Notes under the pieces: generated by a model | What the model saw: the letters and a program-made list of their open reading frames with translations, nothing else | What the model was told of the DNA's origin: nothing | Databases searched by the model: none | Shown: positions 30,158-38,620 of the stretch, piece by piece | Layout: each line of letters opens with the position of its first letter | Numbering within the stretch: position 1 is the first letter of the stretch | Program-made: the position numbers and the translations under genes | Origin: Afifella marina DSM 2698 | Lineage (GTDB): Bacteria; Pseudomonadota; Alphaproteobacteria; Rhizobiales; Afifellaceae | Length of the DNA stretch: 64,000 nucleotides | Assembly (NCBI RefSeq): GCF_900102695.1 | Contig: NZ_FMVW01000005.1 | Span: forward strand, 186,001 to 250,000 | Reading direction: 5' to 3'

Positions 30158-30322
30158 ATGACGCATCTGCCCTTCATCCTCGCAGCCTATGGTGCGAGCG
30201 CGCTCGTTCTCATCGGCCTCATCGTGTGGGTCGTGGCCGATACGCGCATTCAGAAGCGTCGGCTCAACGAATTGGAAAAGGCCGGCCCCAGGCGCCGCCG
30301 CTCGACGACACAAGGCCTATGA
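30158..30322 (+). CDS. ccmD: Haem exporter protein CcmD
   Basis: A 54-residue single-pass membrane peptide. One hydrophobic helix (LPFILAAYGASALVLIGLIV) is followed by a basic tail (RIQKRRLNELEKAGPRRRR), which is the CcmD pattern. CcmD stabilises the CcmABC-CcmE complex. It starts 7 bases after ccmC and its stop overlaps the ccmG start as ATGA. Confidence 0.9.
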   Translation: MTHLPFILAAYGASALVLIGLIVWVVADTRIQKRRLNELEKAGPRRRRSTTQGL

Positions 30323-30936
30323 AACCTCCCATCAAGACGACGAGCAAACGGCGCAATTCGCCCGCGATGAAGCGCGTCTGGCTCGTTTTGCTGCTCGTTC
30401 TGTTCATGGCTCTCGTGGCCATCTTCTGGAAACAGCTCGGCGAGGACGCCTCGCAGGTTCCCTCCGCTCTCATCGGCAAGGAAGTGCCCGATTTCGATCT
30501 CCCGCCGCTTTATGAAGGCGGCAAGGGCCTCAAGACCGCCGATCTCGAAGAGGGTGTGCATCTCGTCAATATCTGGGCGTCCTGGTGCGGCCCGTGCCGG
30601 GGCGAGCATCCGGTGCTGATGCAATTGTCGGAAGACGACCGCTTCGACGTCACCAGCATCAATTACAAGGACGAGGGCGAAAACGCCCGCCGCTTCCTCG
30701 GGACGCTCGGCGATCCCTTCGATCGCATCGCGACGGATTCGACCGGCCGCACGGCGATCGACTGGGGCGTCTACGGTGTGCCGGAGACGTTCATCGTGCG
30801 CGACGGCGTCATCGTCTACAAGAATGTCGGCCCGCTCAACACCAAGGCCTTCCAGACGGATTTCATGCCGGCGCTGGAGAAGGCGATCTCTGAGGAAGCG
30901 GCCGAGAAGAGCGGCGGCCAGCAGCCGACGAGCTGA
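30319..30936 (+). CDS. ccmG: Thiol:disulfide interchange protein CcmG/DsbE
   Basis: A 205-residue membrane-anchored thioredoxin-like protein. One N-terminal helix (about residues 18-37) tethers a periplasmic domain with the CcmG-type active site WASWCGPCRGEHP (Cys90, Cys93). It reduces apocytochrome c CXXCH cysteines before haem attachment. The cis-Pro loop is YGVPETFIV. The ATGA overlap with ccmD shows coupling. CcmE, CcmF and CcmH are not encoded nearby and would have to be elsewhere. Confidence 0.95.
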   Translation: MKPPIKTTSKRRNSPAMKRVWLVLLLVLFMALVAIFWKQLGEDASQVPSALIGKEVPDFDLPPLYEGGKGLKTADLEEGVHLVNIWASWCGPCRGEHPVLMQLSEDDRFDVTSINYKDEGENARRFLGTLGDPFDRIATDSTGRTAIDWGVYGVPETFIVRDGVIVYKNVGPLNTKAFQTDFMPALEKAISEEAAEKSGGQQPTS

Positions 30937-30980
30937 GAAAGAGCTGAGCCGGGATTGAGACAGGGCTGAGCGGGGGCTGG

Positions 30981-31010
30981 GCCGGGGCCGAGCCCCGGCG
31001 CTCTTTCCTT
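30981..31010 (+). terminator. Probable terminator of the ccm operon
   Basis: GCCGGGG (30981-30987) and CCCCGGC (30993-30999) pair around a 5-base loop, followed by a pyrimidine-rich CTCTTTCCTT. It lies 44 bases after the ccmG stop, between convergent genes. Confidence 0.6.
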
Positions 31011-31031
31011 CTATGCCGGCCGATCCTGCCT

Positions 31032-31820
31032 CTATGCCGGCACGGCGTCTTCCTGGATCTCATCGGTGGCGCGCCTGACTTCCTGCGTCAGGGCTTCCGG
31101 CAGGCCGAGCCTTGCCGCCAGCATGTCGAGATAGGCTTTTTCCGCCGGATGGTCGGGATCGATCGCGAGCAGCGAGGCGGCGTAGACTTCCGTCGCCACT
31201 TCCTGGTTCGGCGTCCGCTCGACGAGATCGTCGATGGAGAGCGGCCGGCGCATCTCGTCGAAGAGAAAGCCCTTGTCCTCGCTGTCGAGATCGAGCGCCT
31301 CGATGCGCCCGAAAATCGCCTCCTGCTCCTCCTGGTCGATGTAGCCGTCGGCCTTTGCCGCGGCGATCATGGCGGAGAGGATGAGGCGGGCGCGGTCCTC
31401 CGCCTCGCTTCCTTCCGGCTGAAAGGCAGTGCCTTCGGGGGAGGGGAGTTCCTGCGCCGGCTGATGGGCGATCTGCGGCTGCTGCTGAGGCTGCTGTTGC
31501 GGGGGCAGGCTGCCGTCATTCTTCGCCTGATGGTTCTGCCAGGCCTTGTAGGCGAGGCCCGCGACGAGGGCCATGCCGCCATATTTCACGGCCTTGCCGC
31601 CGAGTTTCCGGCCGCGCTTGGAGCCGAGAAGATAGGTGGCGAGACCGCCGGCGAGCGCGCCCTTCATGGCCGAATTGCCCTGGCCGCCGAGAAACCCGCC
31701 GATCTGATCCTGGATGGAGCCGCCGGAGGCCTGCCGCTGGCTCGCCGGCGCGCCGGCGCCCTGTTGTGCGCCCCGGCCCGTGCCGAGAAACTGGTCGAGA
31801 AGCTTCTGCGCGTCGATCAT
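31032..31820 (-). CDS. DUF533 (TerB-like) domain protein
   Basis: A 262-residue protein with a DUF533/TerB-like C-terminal helical domain (about residues 145-255). It has an N-terminal amphipathic/Gly-rich part and a hydrophobic stretch, AVKYGGMALVAGLAYKAW, near residues 78-95. The centre is a Gln/Pro-rich linker (PPQQQPQQQPQ). The TerB-like domain shows AMIAAAKADGYIDQEEQEAI, whose Asp residues may bind metal. Its function is unknown; E. coli YebE is a homologue. ATG 31820 has AAAGGGA upstream. It is convergent with the ccm operon. Confidence 0.88.
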   Translation of the reverse strand: MIDAQKLLDQFLGTGRGAQQGAGAPASQRQASGGSIQDQIGGFLGGQGNSAMKGALAGGLATYLLGSKRGRKLGGKAVKYGGMALVAGLAYKAWQNHQAKNDGSLPPQQQPQQQPQIAHQPAQELPSPEGTAFQPEGSEAEDRARLILSAMIAAAKADGYIDQEEQEAIFGRIEALDLDSEDKGFLFDEMRRPLSIDDLVERTPNQEVATEVYAASLLAIDPDHPAEKAYLDMLAARLGLPEALTQEVRRATDEIQEDAVPA

Positions 31821-31959
31821 CAACGGTCCCTTTCGTTCTGGTGTCGGCGAAGGCCGACCGGGACCGATATCGTCATCGCCTGTCTACGTCGCAACGGCGA
31901 TGACGTATGCGTGATCTCGTGCGGGATCACGGGGCGTTAGCGGACCGCGCGCGGCCGCT

Positions 31960-32559
31960 CTACTTGTCGCCGCCGAGCGGTTCCAGCGAATGCCGGGTGA
32001 TGAGCGGCATCTGCGTCAGAGTGAAGACGATGGTGAGCGGCATGATGCCGAAGACCTTGAAGCTCACCCAGAAGTCGGTGGAGAAATTGCGCCACACCAC
32101 TTCGTTCAGGATCGCGAGCGCGAAGAAGAACAGGCCCCAGCGGAAGGTCAATTTGCGCCAGCCCTCGGCATCGAGCCGGAAGACGCTGTCGAAGACATAG
32201 CCGAGGAAGGAGCGGTTGAAGGCGAGGCCGCCCAGAAGGATGGTGCCGAAGAGCGCGTTGACGATCGTCGGCTTCATTTTGATGAAGACGTCGTCATGCA
32301 GGATGAGCGTCAAGGTGCCGAAGACGAGGACGACGATGCCGGTGACGAGCGGCATGATGGCGAGCTTCTTCGTCAGCCAATAGGAGACGCCGAGCGAGAT
32401 CGCGATCGCCACCATGAAGGAGGCGGTGGCGACGAAAATGTCGAAGCGCGCATTGGCGAAAAAGAAGACGACCAGCGGGCCGAGCTCCAACAGGAGCTTG
32501 ACAAGCGGCGGCAGGTGATCGCGGCCGGGATCGCCCGGCTCGCGCTCGAAGATCGACAT
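31960..32559 (-). CDS. Septation protein A (YciB/IspZ family)
   Basis: A 199-residue inner-membrane protein with five to six helices. The family core [28 protein letters not shown] lies at about residues 21-50, and [24 protein letters not shown] near the C-terminus. YciB/IspZ proteins affect cell envelope synthesis and septation. It lies downstream of ftsY on the same strand, 76 bases away, in the conserved dapF-mtaB-ftsY-ispZ order. Confidence 0.93.
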   Translation of the reverse strand: MSIFEREPGDPGRDHLPPLVKLLLELGPLVVFFFANARFDIFVATASFMVAIAISLGVSYWLTKKLAIMPLVTGIVVLVFGTLTLILHDDVFIKMKPTIVNALFGTILLGGLAFNRSFLGYVFDSVFRLDAEGWRKLTFRWGLFFFALAILNEVVWRNFSTDFWVSFKVFGIMPLTIVFTLTQMPLITRHSLEPLGGDK

Positions 32560-32635
32560 GGCGGTCCTTCGTCAGCGTTGCGCTTCTATGTGCGGAGGGC
32601 GCCGCTTTGTGTCAATCGCGCCGTCCTCGCGGCGT

Positions 32636-34435
32636 TTACATGCCGGCAATGGCCCGGGCGAAATCTTCCGCCTTGAAGGGCTGCAGATCGTCGATGCCTT
32701 CGCCGACGCCGATGAAATGCACCGGCAAAGCGTGTTTTGCGGCGATCGCGACCAGAATGCCGCCGCGGGCGGTGCCGTCGAGCTTGGTCATGACGAGGCC
32801 GGTGACGCCGGCGCGCTGACCGAAAATCTCCACCTGCGAGAGGGCGTTCTGCCCGGTCGTCGCATCCAGCGTCAGAAGCGTCGTGTGCGGTGCGCTCGGA
32901 TCGTGCTTCTTGATGACGCGAACGACCTTTTCGAGCTCGTCCATCAATTCGGCGCGGTTTTGTAGACGCCCGGCCGTGTCGATGATGAGGACGTCGCTTC
33001 CCTCTTTCTTCGCCGCCTGCATGGCGTCGAAGACGAGGCCCGCCGCATCGGCGCCCTGTTCGCGGGAAATGACGGTGCTCTTGGTGCGCTCGCCCCAGAT
33101 CTTCAGCTGTTCGATGGCCGCGGCACGGAAGGTGTCGCCGGCGGCGAGCATGACGCTGCGCCCCTCGGCATGAAGCTTGGCGGCGAGCTTGCCGATCGTC
33201 GTCGTCTTGCCGGAGCCGTTGACGCCGACGACGAGGATGACGAAGGGCTTTTTAGCAGCATCGATCGCAAGCGGCTCGGTGACCGGGCCCAGGACTTTCG
33301 CCACTTCCTCGGCGAGGATGTTGCGGATCTCGTCTTCGCCGACCGTCTTGTCGTAGCGCTCGCGGGCGAGTCGCTCGGTGATCGCGGTCGCCGTCGTCAC
33401 GCCGAGATCGGCCTGGATCAGGATGTCTTCGAGATCCTCCAGGGTCTCGTCGTCGAGCCGGCGCTTGGTGAAGGTGCCGGTGAGCCGCGAGGTGATGGTG
33501 CTCGAGGATTTCGACAGGCCGGCGCGCAGGCGCTGCAGCCAGTTCTGACGCGGCAGCTCGGTAGCGACGGGGAGGGTTTCGGCCGGTACGGTTCCAGTGG
33601 CTTCTGCCTCACCCGCGTCTTCGCCGGCCTCGGTCACGGGAGCTGCGGCGAGCCCGGCTTCCTCGTCGGCAGATGTTTCGGCGGCGGCCGGACGATGCTT
33701 TTCGGCGGTGTCCTCGCCCTCCGGCGCAAGGCCGATATCGGTTTCCGTCGTCTGCGGGCCGCGATCCTTCGTCTCGAGCTGGTGAGCCGCGGGATGGGTG
33801 TCGTGCTCAGGCTCTGCGGTTGGCGTCTCAGCCGAAGCAGAAGCAGGGGCCGAAGCGGCGGGCTGGAGGCCGCGCTCCTCGTCCTGCGCAGATGTGTCCT
33901 CTGCAGGTTCTTCTGCGGTGGTCGCCTCCTGAAACGCAGCTTCGTCGGCGGGGACTGCCTTTTCTGCCGGCTCTTCCGGCGCTTCGGGCTTGCGCGCGGC
34001 GAGGTCGTCTCCGTCGCTCTCGGTGACCGGTACCTCCGGCTCTTTGACCGGATGCTCGGCGAAAGACGTCGCCTCCGCGTCGGCATCGGCCGGTGCGGCT
34101 GCAGGGCGGTGGAGGTCGGCATCCGGCGCCTCCGCCTCTTCGACGACGGCGATATCGGTCTCGGTCGTCTGCGGCCCGCGGTCTTCCGTCTCGAGCTGGT
34201 GGCTGGCGAGCCGCTCTTCGTCCTCGGAGTGGTCCTCTTCCGGCAGGTCCTTTTCCTGGAGGTCTTCTTTCGCGAGCACCTCTTGCGAAAGTGCCTCTTC
34301 GGATCTCGCTTCGCTTTCTTCCGCGGTCTCCGCGTCCGTCAGCTCTGTCTCGTCGCGCTCGGCTTCCTTCTCGGCGACATCGTTTCCTTCGCCGAAAAGG
34401 ATGCGCTTGAAGAAGCCCCGCTTCTCTTTTGCCAT
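32636..34435 (-). CDS. ftsY: Signal recognition particle receptor FtsY
   Basis: A 599-residue SRP receptor. The NG GTPase core occupies about residues 296-599, with GVNGSGKTTTIGKLAAKL (G1), DTAGRLQNRAELMDEL (G3) and TKLDGTARGG (G4). The first ~290 residues form an unusually long acidic A domain, dominated by Glu, Ala, Asp and Pro, that binds lipid and SecYEG. This domain contains an internal duplication (residues 79-95 and 218-234). ATG 34435 overlaps the mtaB stop by one base. It guides ribosome-nascent chains to the membrane together with Ffh, encoded at 47.6 kb. Confidence 0.96.
   Translation of the reverse strand: MAKEKRGFFKRILFGEGNDVAEKEAERDETELTDAETAEESEARSEEALSQEVLAKEDLQEKDLPEEDHSEDEERLASHQLETEDRGPQTTETDIAVVEEAEAPDADLHRPAAAPADADAEATSFAEHPVKEPEVPVTESDGDDLAARKPEAPEEPAEKAVPADEAAFQEATTAEEPAEDTSAQDEERGLQPAASAPASASAETPTAEPEHDTHPAAHQLETKDRGPQTTETDIGLAPEGEDTAEKHRPAAAETSADEEAGLAAAPVTEAGEDAGEAEATGTVPAETLPVATELPRQNWLQRLRAGLSKSSSTITSRLTGTFTKRRLDDETLEDLEDILIQADLGVTTATAITERLARERYDKTVGEDEIRNILAEEVAKVLGPVTEPLAIDAAKKPFVILVVGVNGSGKTTTIGKLAAKLHAEGRSVMLAAGDTFRAAAIEQLKIWGERTKSTVISREQGADAAGLVFDAMQAAKKEGSDVLIIDTAGRLQNRAELMDELEKVVRVIKKHDPSAPHTTLLTLDATTGQNALSQVEIFGQRAGVTGLVMTKLDGTARGGILVAIAAKHALPVHFIGVGEGIDDLQPFKAEDFARAIAGM
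33734..33784 (-). repeat. Second copy of FtsY acidic-domain repeat
   Basis: Encodes residues 218-234 (HQLETKDRGPQTTETDI), which match residues 79-95 at 16 of 17 positions. The DNA copies differ mainly at codon third positions, so the duplication is old or kept by selection on the protein. Confidence 0.9.
34151..34201 (-). repeat. First copy of FtsY acidic-domain repeat
   Basis: Encodes residues 79-95 (HQLETEDRGPQTTETDI). A further shared HRPAAA follows each copy (residues 109-114 and 247-252), so the repeating unit may be longer than the conserved core. Confidence 0.9.
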
Positions 34436-35709
34436 TATGCGGCCTCCGCCAGCTGCTGGCCCTGCAACATCCCGGCCTCGATGCCGGCGATGCGCACGTT
34501 CAAAATGTCTCCGGCCGTGCCTCCGGAACCGAGACGCACCGGTGCGAACTGCTCCGTGCGGGCGGACCCTTCCTTCTCCACGAGCACTCGGCGCTCATGG
34601 CCGAGCTCGCTTTCGAGGAACCGCCGCTCGGCGATTTCGCCCGCTTCCCTGAGCCGCCGTGCGCGGTCCTTGATCTCCTGGCGCTCGAGCATCGGCATAC
34701 GCGCCGCCGGCGTGCCCTTGCGCGGCGAAAAGGGGAAGACGTGCAGGAAGGTGAGGCCGCAATCCTCGATGAGGCGGAGAGAATTCTGGAACATCTCCTC
34801 CGTCTCCGTCGGGAAGCCGGCGATGAGATCGGCGCCGAAGACGATGTCCGGCCGCAGCCGGCGCGCTTCCTCGCAGAAGCGGATCGCATCGTCGCGCAGA
34901 TGCCGGCGCTTCATACGCTTCAAGATCATGTCGTCGCCGGCCTGCAGCGAGAGATGCAGATGCGGCATCAGCCGCTCTTCCTCGGCGATCGCGCGCATGA
35001 GGTCGGGGTCGGCCTCGATGGAATCGATGGAGGAGAGGCGCAGGCGGGCCAACTCCGGCACATGGCGCAGGATGGTGCGCACGAGACGGCCAAGGCGCGG
35101 CGCGCCCGGCAGATCGGCACCCCAGGAGGTGAGATCGACGCCGGTCAGAACGATTTCGGGATAGCCCGCGGCGACGAGGCGGCGCACTTCCTCCACGACC
35201 GGGCCCATGGCGACGGAGCGGGAATTGCCGCGCCCATAGGGGATGATGCAGAAGGTGCAGCGATGGTCGCAGCCGTTCTGGACCTGCACGAAGGCGCGGG
35301 TGCGGCCTTCGAAGGCATCGACGAATTGCGGCGCCGTCTCGCGGATCGCCATGATATCGGAGACGACGATCTTTTCCGGCGGCGGCAGATCCATGGGCGA
35401 GCGCGCGACGCGGGCCCAGGCGGAGCGCTCGGTCTTTTCGGCGTTGCCGAGGACGAGATCGACCTCCGCCATCTCGGCGAACATTTCCGGATCGGTCTGT
35501 GCGGCGCAGCCGGTGACGACGATGCGGCGGCCGGGATTTTCGCGCCTGGCCTTGCGGATCGCCTGGCGCGCCTGACGTACGGCCTCAGCTGTGACGGCGC
35601 AGGTGTTGACGATGATGGCGTCGGAGAGCTCTTCGCCCGCCTCGCGGCGCATGACTTCCGATTCATAGGTGTTGAGCCGGCAGCCGAAGGTGAGGATGTC
35701 GAGGCTCAT
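34435..35709 (-). CDS. mtaB: tRNA (t6A37) methylthiotransferase MtaB
   Basis: A 424-residue radical-SAM methylthiotransferase converting t6A37 to ms2t6A37 in tRNA. The N-terminal UPF0004 domain offers cluster ligands Cys10, Cys37 and Cys68. The radical-SAM motif is GCDHRCTFC (Cys147, Cys151, Cys154). A C-terminal TRAM domain follows (RVLVEKEGSARTEQFAPVRL). It is co-directional with dapF (4-base ATGA overlap) and ftsY (1-base overlap), so the three genes are translationally coupled. Confidence 0.95.
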   Translation of the reverse strand: MSLDILTFGCRLNTYESEVMRREAGEELSDAIIVNTCAVTAEAVRQARQAIRKARRENPGRRIVVTGCAAQTDPEMFAEMAEVDLVLGNAEKTERSAWARVARSPMDLPPPEKIVVSDIMAIRETAPQFVDAFEGRTRAFVQVQNGCDHRCTFCIIPYGRGNSRSVAMGPVVEEVRRLVAAGYPEIVLTGVDLTSWGADLPGAPRLGRLVRTILRHVPELARLRLSSIDSIEADPDLMRAIAEEERLMPHLHLSLQAGDDMILKRMKRRHLRDDAIRFCEEARRLRPDIVFGADLIAGFPTETEEMFQNSLRLIEDCGLTFLHVFPFSPRKGTPAARMPMLERQEIKDRARRLREAGEIAERRFLESELGHERRVLVEKEGSARTEQFAPVRLGSGGTAGDILNVRIAGIEAGMLQGQQLAEAA

Positions 35710-36575
35710 TCGGCCGCCTCCTCGGCGCGCTGCCAGGCGCCCGTCTCAGGATCGAAGGTGCCGGCAAATTCCGTTTCGGCCGGGCCGGTCATCCAGATAT
35801 GGTCGCGTTCGTCCCAGCGGATGGTGAGTTCGCCGCCCGGCATGGCGATCACCGCTTCGCGCGCCGAACGGCCGGTGCGGGCGGCGGTGACGAGCGTGGC
35901 GCAGGCGCCGGTGCCGCAGGCGCGCGTGAGGCCGGCGCCGCGCTCCCAGGTGCGGATGCGGATGCGGTTCGGCGTCTCCACATGGGCGACGGTGATGTTG
36001 GCCCGCTCCGGGAAGATCGGATGGTTTTCCAGAAGCGGACCGAAACGCTCGATGTGATGCGCGTCGACGTCGTCGACGAAGAAGACGGCGTGCGGATTGC
36101 CGACATTGACGACGGCGGGCGAGTGCAGAACCGGCGCGTCGACCGGGCCGATCTGCAGTTCGATCGCACGCGTGTCGTGGAATTCCTCGGCGAGCGGGAT
36201 CGATTGCCAGTCGAATTTCGGCACGCCCATATCGACGGAAATCGCCTCTCCGGCCGTTTCCGCGAGGAGGAGGCCGGCGCGGGTTTCGATCGAGGCGTGG
36301 GACTTGCCCGTCTCAGCCATGACGAGGGAGGCGATGCAGCGCGTGGCGTTGCCGCAGGCCGCAACCTCGCCGCCATCGGCATTGTCGATGCGCATGAAGA
36401 TGTCGGCACCTGAAGGCGAACGCTCCAGAGTGATGAACTGGTCGAAGCCGACGCCCGTTTTTCGGTCGGCGAGTTTCCTGATGATTTCAGGCGCCGGACG
36501 CACGCCTCCCGCACGCGTGTCGACGACCACGAAGTCGTTGGCGAGACCGTTCATTTTCAAAAAGGCCGTGTTCAT
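35706..36575 (-). CDS. dapF: Diaminopimelate epimerase
   Basis: A 289-residue PLP-independent racemase that interconverts LL- and meso-diaminopimelate for lysine and peptidoglycan synthesis. The two catalytic cysteines are Cys74 (AACGNATRC) and Cys220 (RACGTGACAT). The N-terminal KMNGLANDFVVVD motif is also present. It is the first gene of the dapF-mtaB-ftsY set, divergent from the YihY-family gene across a 207-base promoter region. Confidence 0.96.
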   Translation of the reverse strand: MNTAFLKMNGLANDFVVVDTRAGGVRPAPEIIRKLADRKTGVGFDQFITLERSPSGADIFMRIDNADGGEVAACGNATRCIASLVMAETGKSHASIETRAGLLLAETAGEAISVDMGVPKFDWQSIPLAEEFHDTRAIELQIGPVDAPVLHSPAVVNVGNPHAVFFVDDVDAHHIERFGPLLENHPIFPERANITVAHVETPNRIRIRTWERGAGLTRACGTGACATLVTAARTGRSAREAVIAMPGGELTIRWDERDHIWMTGPAETEFAGTFDPETGAWQRAEEAAE

Positions 36576-36782
36576 GGGCGCCTATATGGGCGAAACCAGG
36601 ACAGAACGCCAGACGAGGCGAAAACTGGCAAAGCGCCATTTTGTCTTGGGTCTGTTTGGGATGCCGGCCCGGGCGCCGATTTGTGGCGCTCGCATGGCGC
36701 CCGCACCCCGTCCCCTTGCCTGTCCAGCGGGCCATAGGGCGGAACCAACGCCCCGGCCGCCGATTATTCGGCCAAGGGATTC

Positions 36783-38087
36783 ATGAACAACGACAGACCA
36801 CACAACCAGCATGCCCGCGATCCGCGCGGCCGCGATGCCCGCCAGCCGACGCAGATACCGTTTCTGGGCTGGAAAGACATTTTCTGGCGTGTGAGCCAGG
36901 AAATCGGCGAAGACCGCGTCTCGCTGGTGGCGGGCGGCGTCACCTTCTATCTGCTCCTCGCCGCCTTCCCGGCGCTCGGCGCGCTCGTCTCCATCTACGG
37001 GCTCTACAACGACCCCGCCAATCTCGCCTCACAGCTGCAGTCGCTGCAGGCGGTGATGCCGCAGGCGGGCATGGATATCCTGCAGCAGGAGCTGTCGCGG
37101 CTCGTGACGGCAAAATCCTCCTCGCTCAGCTTCGCGTTTCTGACCACGCTCGCTTTGTCGCTGTGGAGTGCCAATAAGGGCGTGAAGTCGCTGTTTCAGG
37201 CGCTCAACGTCGCCTATGAGGAGAAGGAGAAAAGGAATTTCTTCGTCCTCAACATGGTGTCGCTCGCCTTCACGCTCGGCTTTTTGATCCTCATCATCCT
37301 GTTCTTGAGTGCCACGATCGTGGTGCCGGCCGTGCTCGCCTATCTCGGTTTGCATCAGGGTTGGCTGATCGCCTCGATCCGGTGGCCGATCCTGCTGCTC
37401 GTTGCCGCCTTTTCGATCGGCATTCTCTATCGCTACGGGCCGAGCCGACGGCCGTCGCGCTGGCGCTGGGTGACCTGGGGCGGAACGATCACCGCCATGG
37501 TGTGGATCGCAGCCTCGATCCTGTTCTCCTGGTACATTGCGAATTTCGCCGATTACAACGCCACCTACGGATCGCTCGGGGCGGTGATCGGCATCATGAT
37601 GTGGATCTGGGTGTCGGTCTTCGTGCTTCTCGCAGGCGCCGAGCTCAACGCCGAGATGGAGCATCAGACCGCCCGCGACACGACCTTGTCGCCGGAAAAA
37701 CCGATCGGGCTTCGCGGTGCGCATATGGCCGATACGGTCGGCAAGGGGCTCGACGGGTCGGGCGGCGGGGCCGGCATCGACCTCTTCGGCACGCGTCAGC
37801 CGCTCGGGCGCGACCGACCGTTCAGCTTCGGCGAGCTGATCACGCTCGGAATCCCGTTCGTTTTGATCGCCATCCTTCTCACCCCGCCAAAACGGCGGGC
37901 GGCGAAGAGCGGACGGCATTCGTCGAAGCGGGACGCGCGCGAGGCAAGCGGGACGGAGAAGCGGAGCCGGAGCGAGAAAAAGGCCGGCAAGAGCGCCAAA
38001 GATGCCAAAAGCGGGCGGCGGTCGGCTTCAGGGAGCCTTCTCGCCTCGGTTCTGCGTCTGGCTGCGGCGCAGGCCGCCAAGCGCTGA
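36783..38087 (+). CDS. YihY/BrkB family membrane protein
   Basis: A 434-residue polytopic protein of the YihY/virulence factor BrkB family. The conserved core includes VSLVAGGVTFYLLLAAFPALGALV, LWSANKGVKSLFQALNVAYEE and NATYGSLGAVIGIMMWIW, with six helices between about residues 50 and 280. A further hydrophobic segment at about 355-372 precedes a 60-residue Lys/Arg/Ser-rich tail (RSRSEKKAGKSAKDAKSG). Its function is unresolved; the family was once misnamed RNase BN. It is monocistronic. Confidence 0.9.
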   Translation: MNNDRPHNQHARDPRGRDARQPTQIPFLGWKDIFWRVSQEIGEDRVSLVAGGVTFYLLLAAFPALGALVSIYGLYNDPANLASQLQSLQAVMPQAGMDILQQELSRLVTAKSSSLSFAFLTTLALSLWSANKGVKSLFQALNVAYEEKEKRNFFVLNMVSLAFTLGFLILIILFLSATIVVPAVLAYLGLHQGWLIASIRWPILLLVAAFSIGILYRYGPSRRPSRWRWVTWGGTITAMVWIAASILFSWYIANFADYNATYGSLGAVIGIMMWIWVSVFVLLAGAELNAEMEHQTARDTTLSPEKPIGLRGAHMADTVGKGLDGSGGGAGIDLFGTRQPLGRDRPFSFGELITLGIPFVLIAILLTPPKRRAAKSGRHSSKRDAREASGTEKRSRSEKKAGKSAKDAKSGRRSASGSLLASVLRLAAAQAAKR

Positions 38088-38235
38088 GCAGGCGCGAATT
38101 TCTCGAAGAAAGGAAGGGAGCGGCGGCTGAGCCGCTCGGGGTTCCCGCCGGGGGAAGGCGAAAACCCGTTGCAGAGCGTGGCGCCAGGCGATGGCTGATG
38201 CCGGTCGCCGGCGACACGCGTCGTCAGGTCTTGGC

Positions 38236-38580
38236 TTACTTCGCCGCGGAGACGACGACCTCGATCAGCGTGCCCTTGCCGAGTTCGGCGACGCCGATCG
38301 TGGCGCGGGTCGGCAGATGCTCGGCCGGCAGCCAGGCGAGCCAGGCCTCGTTCATGCCGTCCTTCTGGGAAAAGTCGGAGATGTAGATCATCGCCGTCAG
38401 GAGCTTCTCCTTGGAGGAGCCGACCTTGGCCAGAAGATCGTCGATCTTCTTGCAGATCTCTTCCGTCTGACCCTTCATGTCCTTGCTCATATCGTCGGCG
38501 ACGAGGCCGCCGAAATAGAGAACGCCGTTATGCTCCACGACGCGGTGGTTGATCTTCGTCTGGATGTGACGCTGGATCAT
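38236..38580 (-). CDS. RidA/YjgF-family imine deaminase
   Basis: A 114-residue Rid-superfamily protein. The family features LYFGGLVADDMSKDMKGQTEEICKKID and the substrate-binding arginine in HLPTRATIGVAEL are present, with the C-terminal strand LIEVVVSAAK. Rid proteins hydrolyse reactive enamines and imines such as 2-aminoacrylate to keto acids and ammonia. It is the last gene of a long minus-strand operon, 40 bases after a DadA-like FAD oxidoreductase, where it would clear the imine formed by the dehydrogenases. Confidence 0.92.
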   Translation of the reverse strand: MIQRHIQTKINHRVVEHNGVLYFGGLVADDMSKDMKGQTEEICKKIDDLLAKVGSSKEKLLTAMIYISDFSQKDGMNEAWLAWLPAEHLPTRATIGVAELGKGTLIEVVVSAAK

Positions 38581-38620
38581 TGTGTGTCCTTGCTTGATTT
38601 TGGAGGGGGGGAGGCCCGCT

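Noticed and set aside
38118-38137. Stem-loop GAGCGGC/GCCGCTC between the YihY and RidA genes as a terminator
   Set aside because: Neither strand has a following T-run and the stem is only seven pairs, so support is too weak for a feature.
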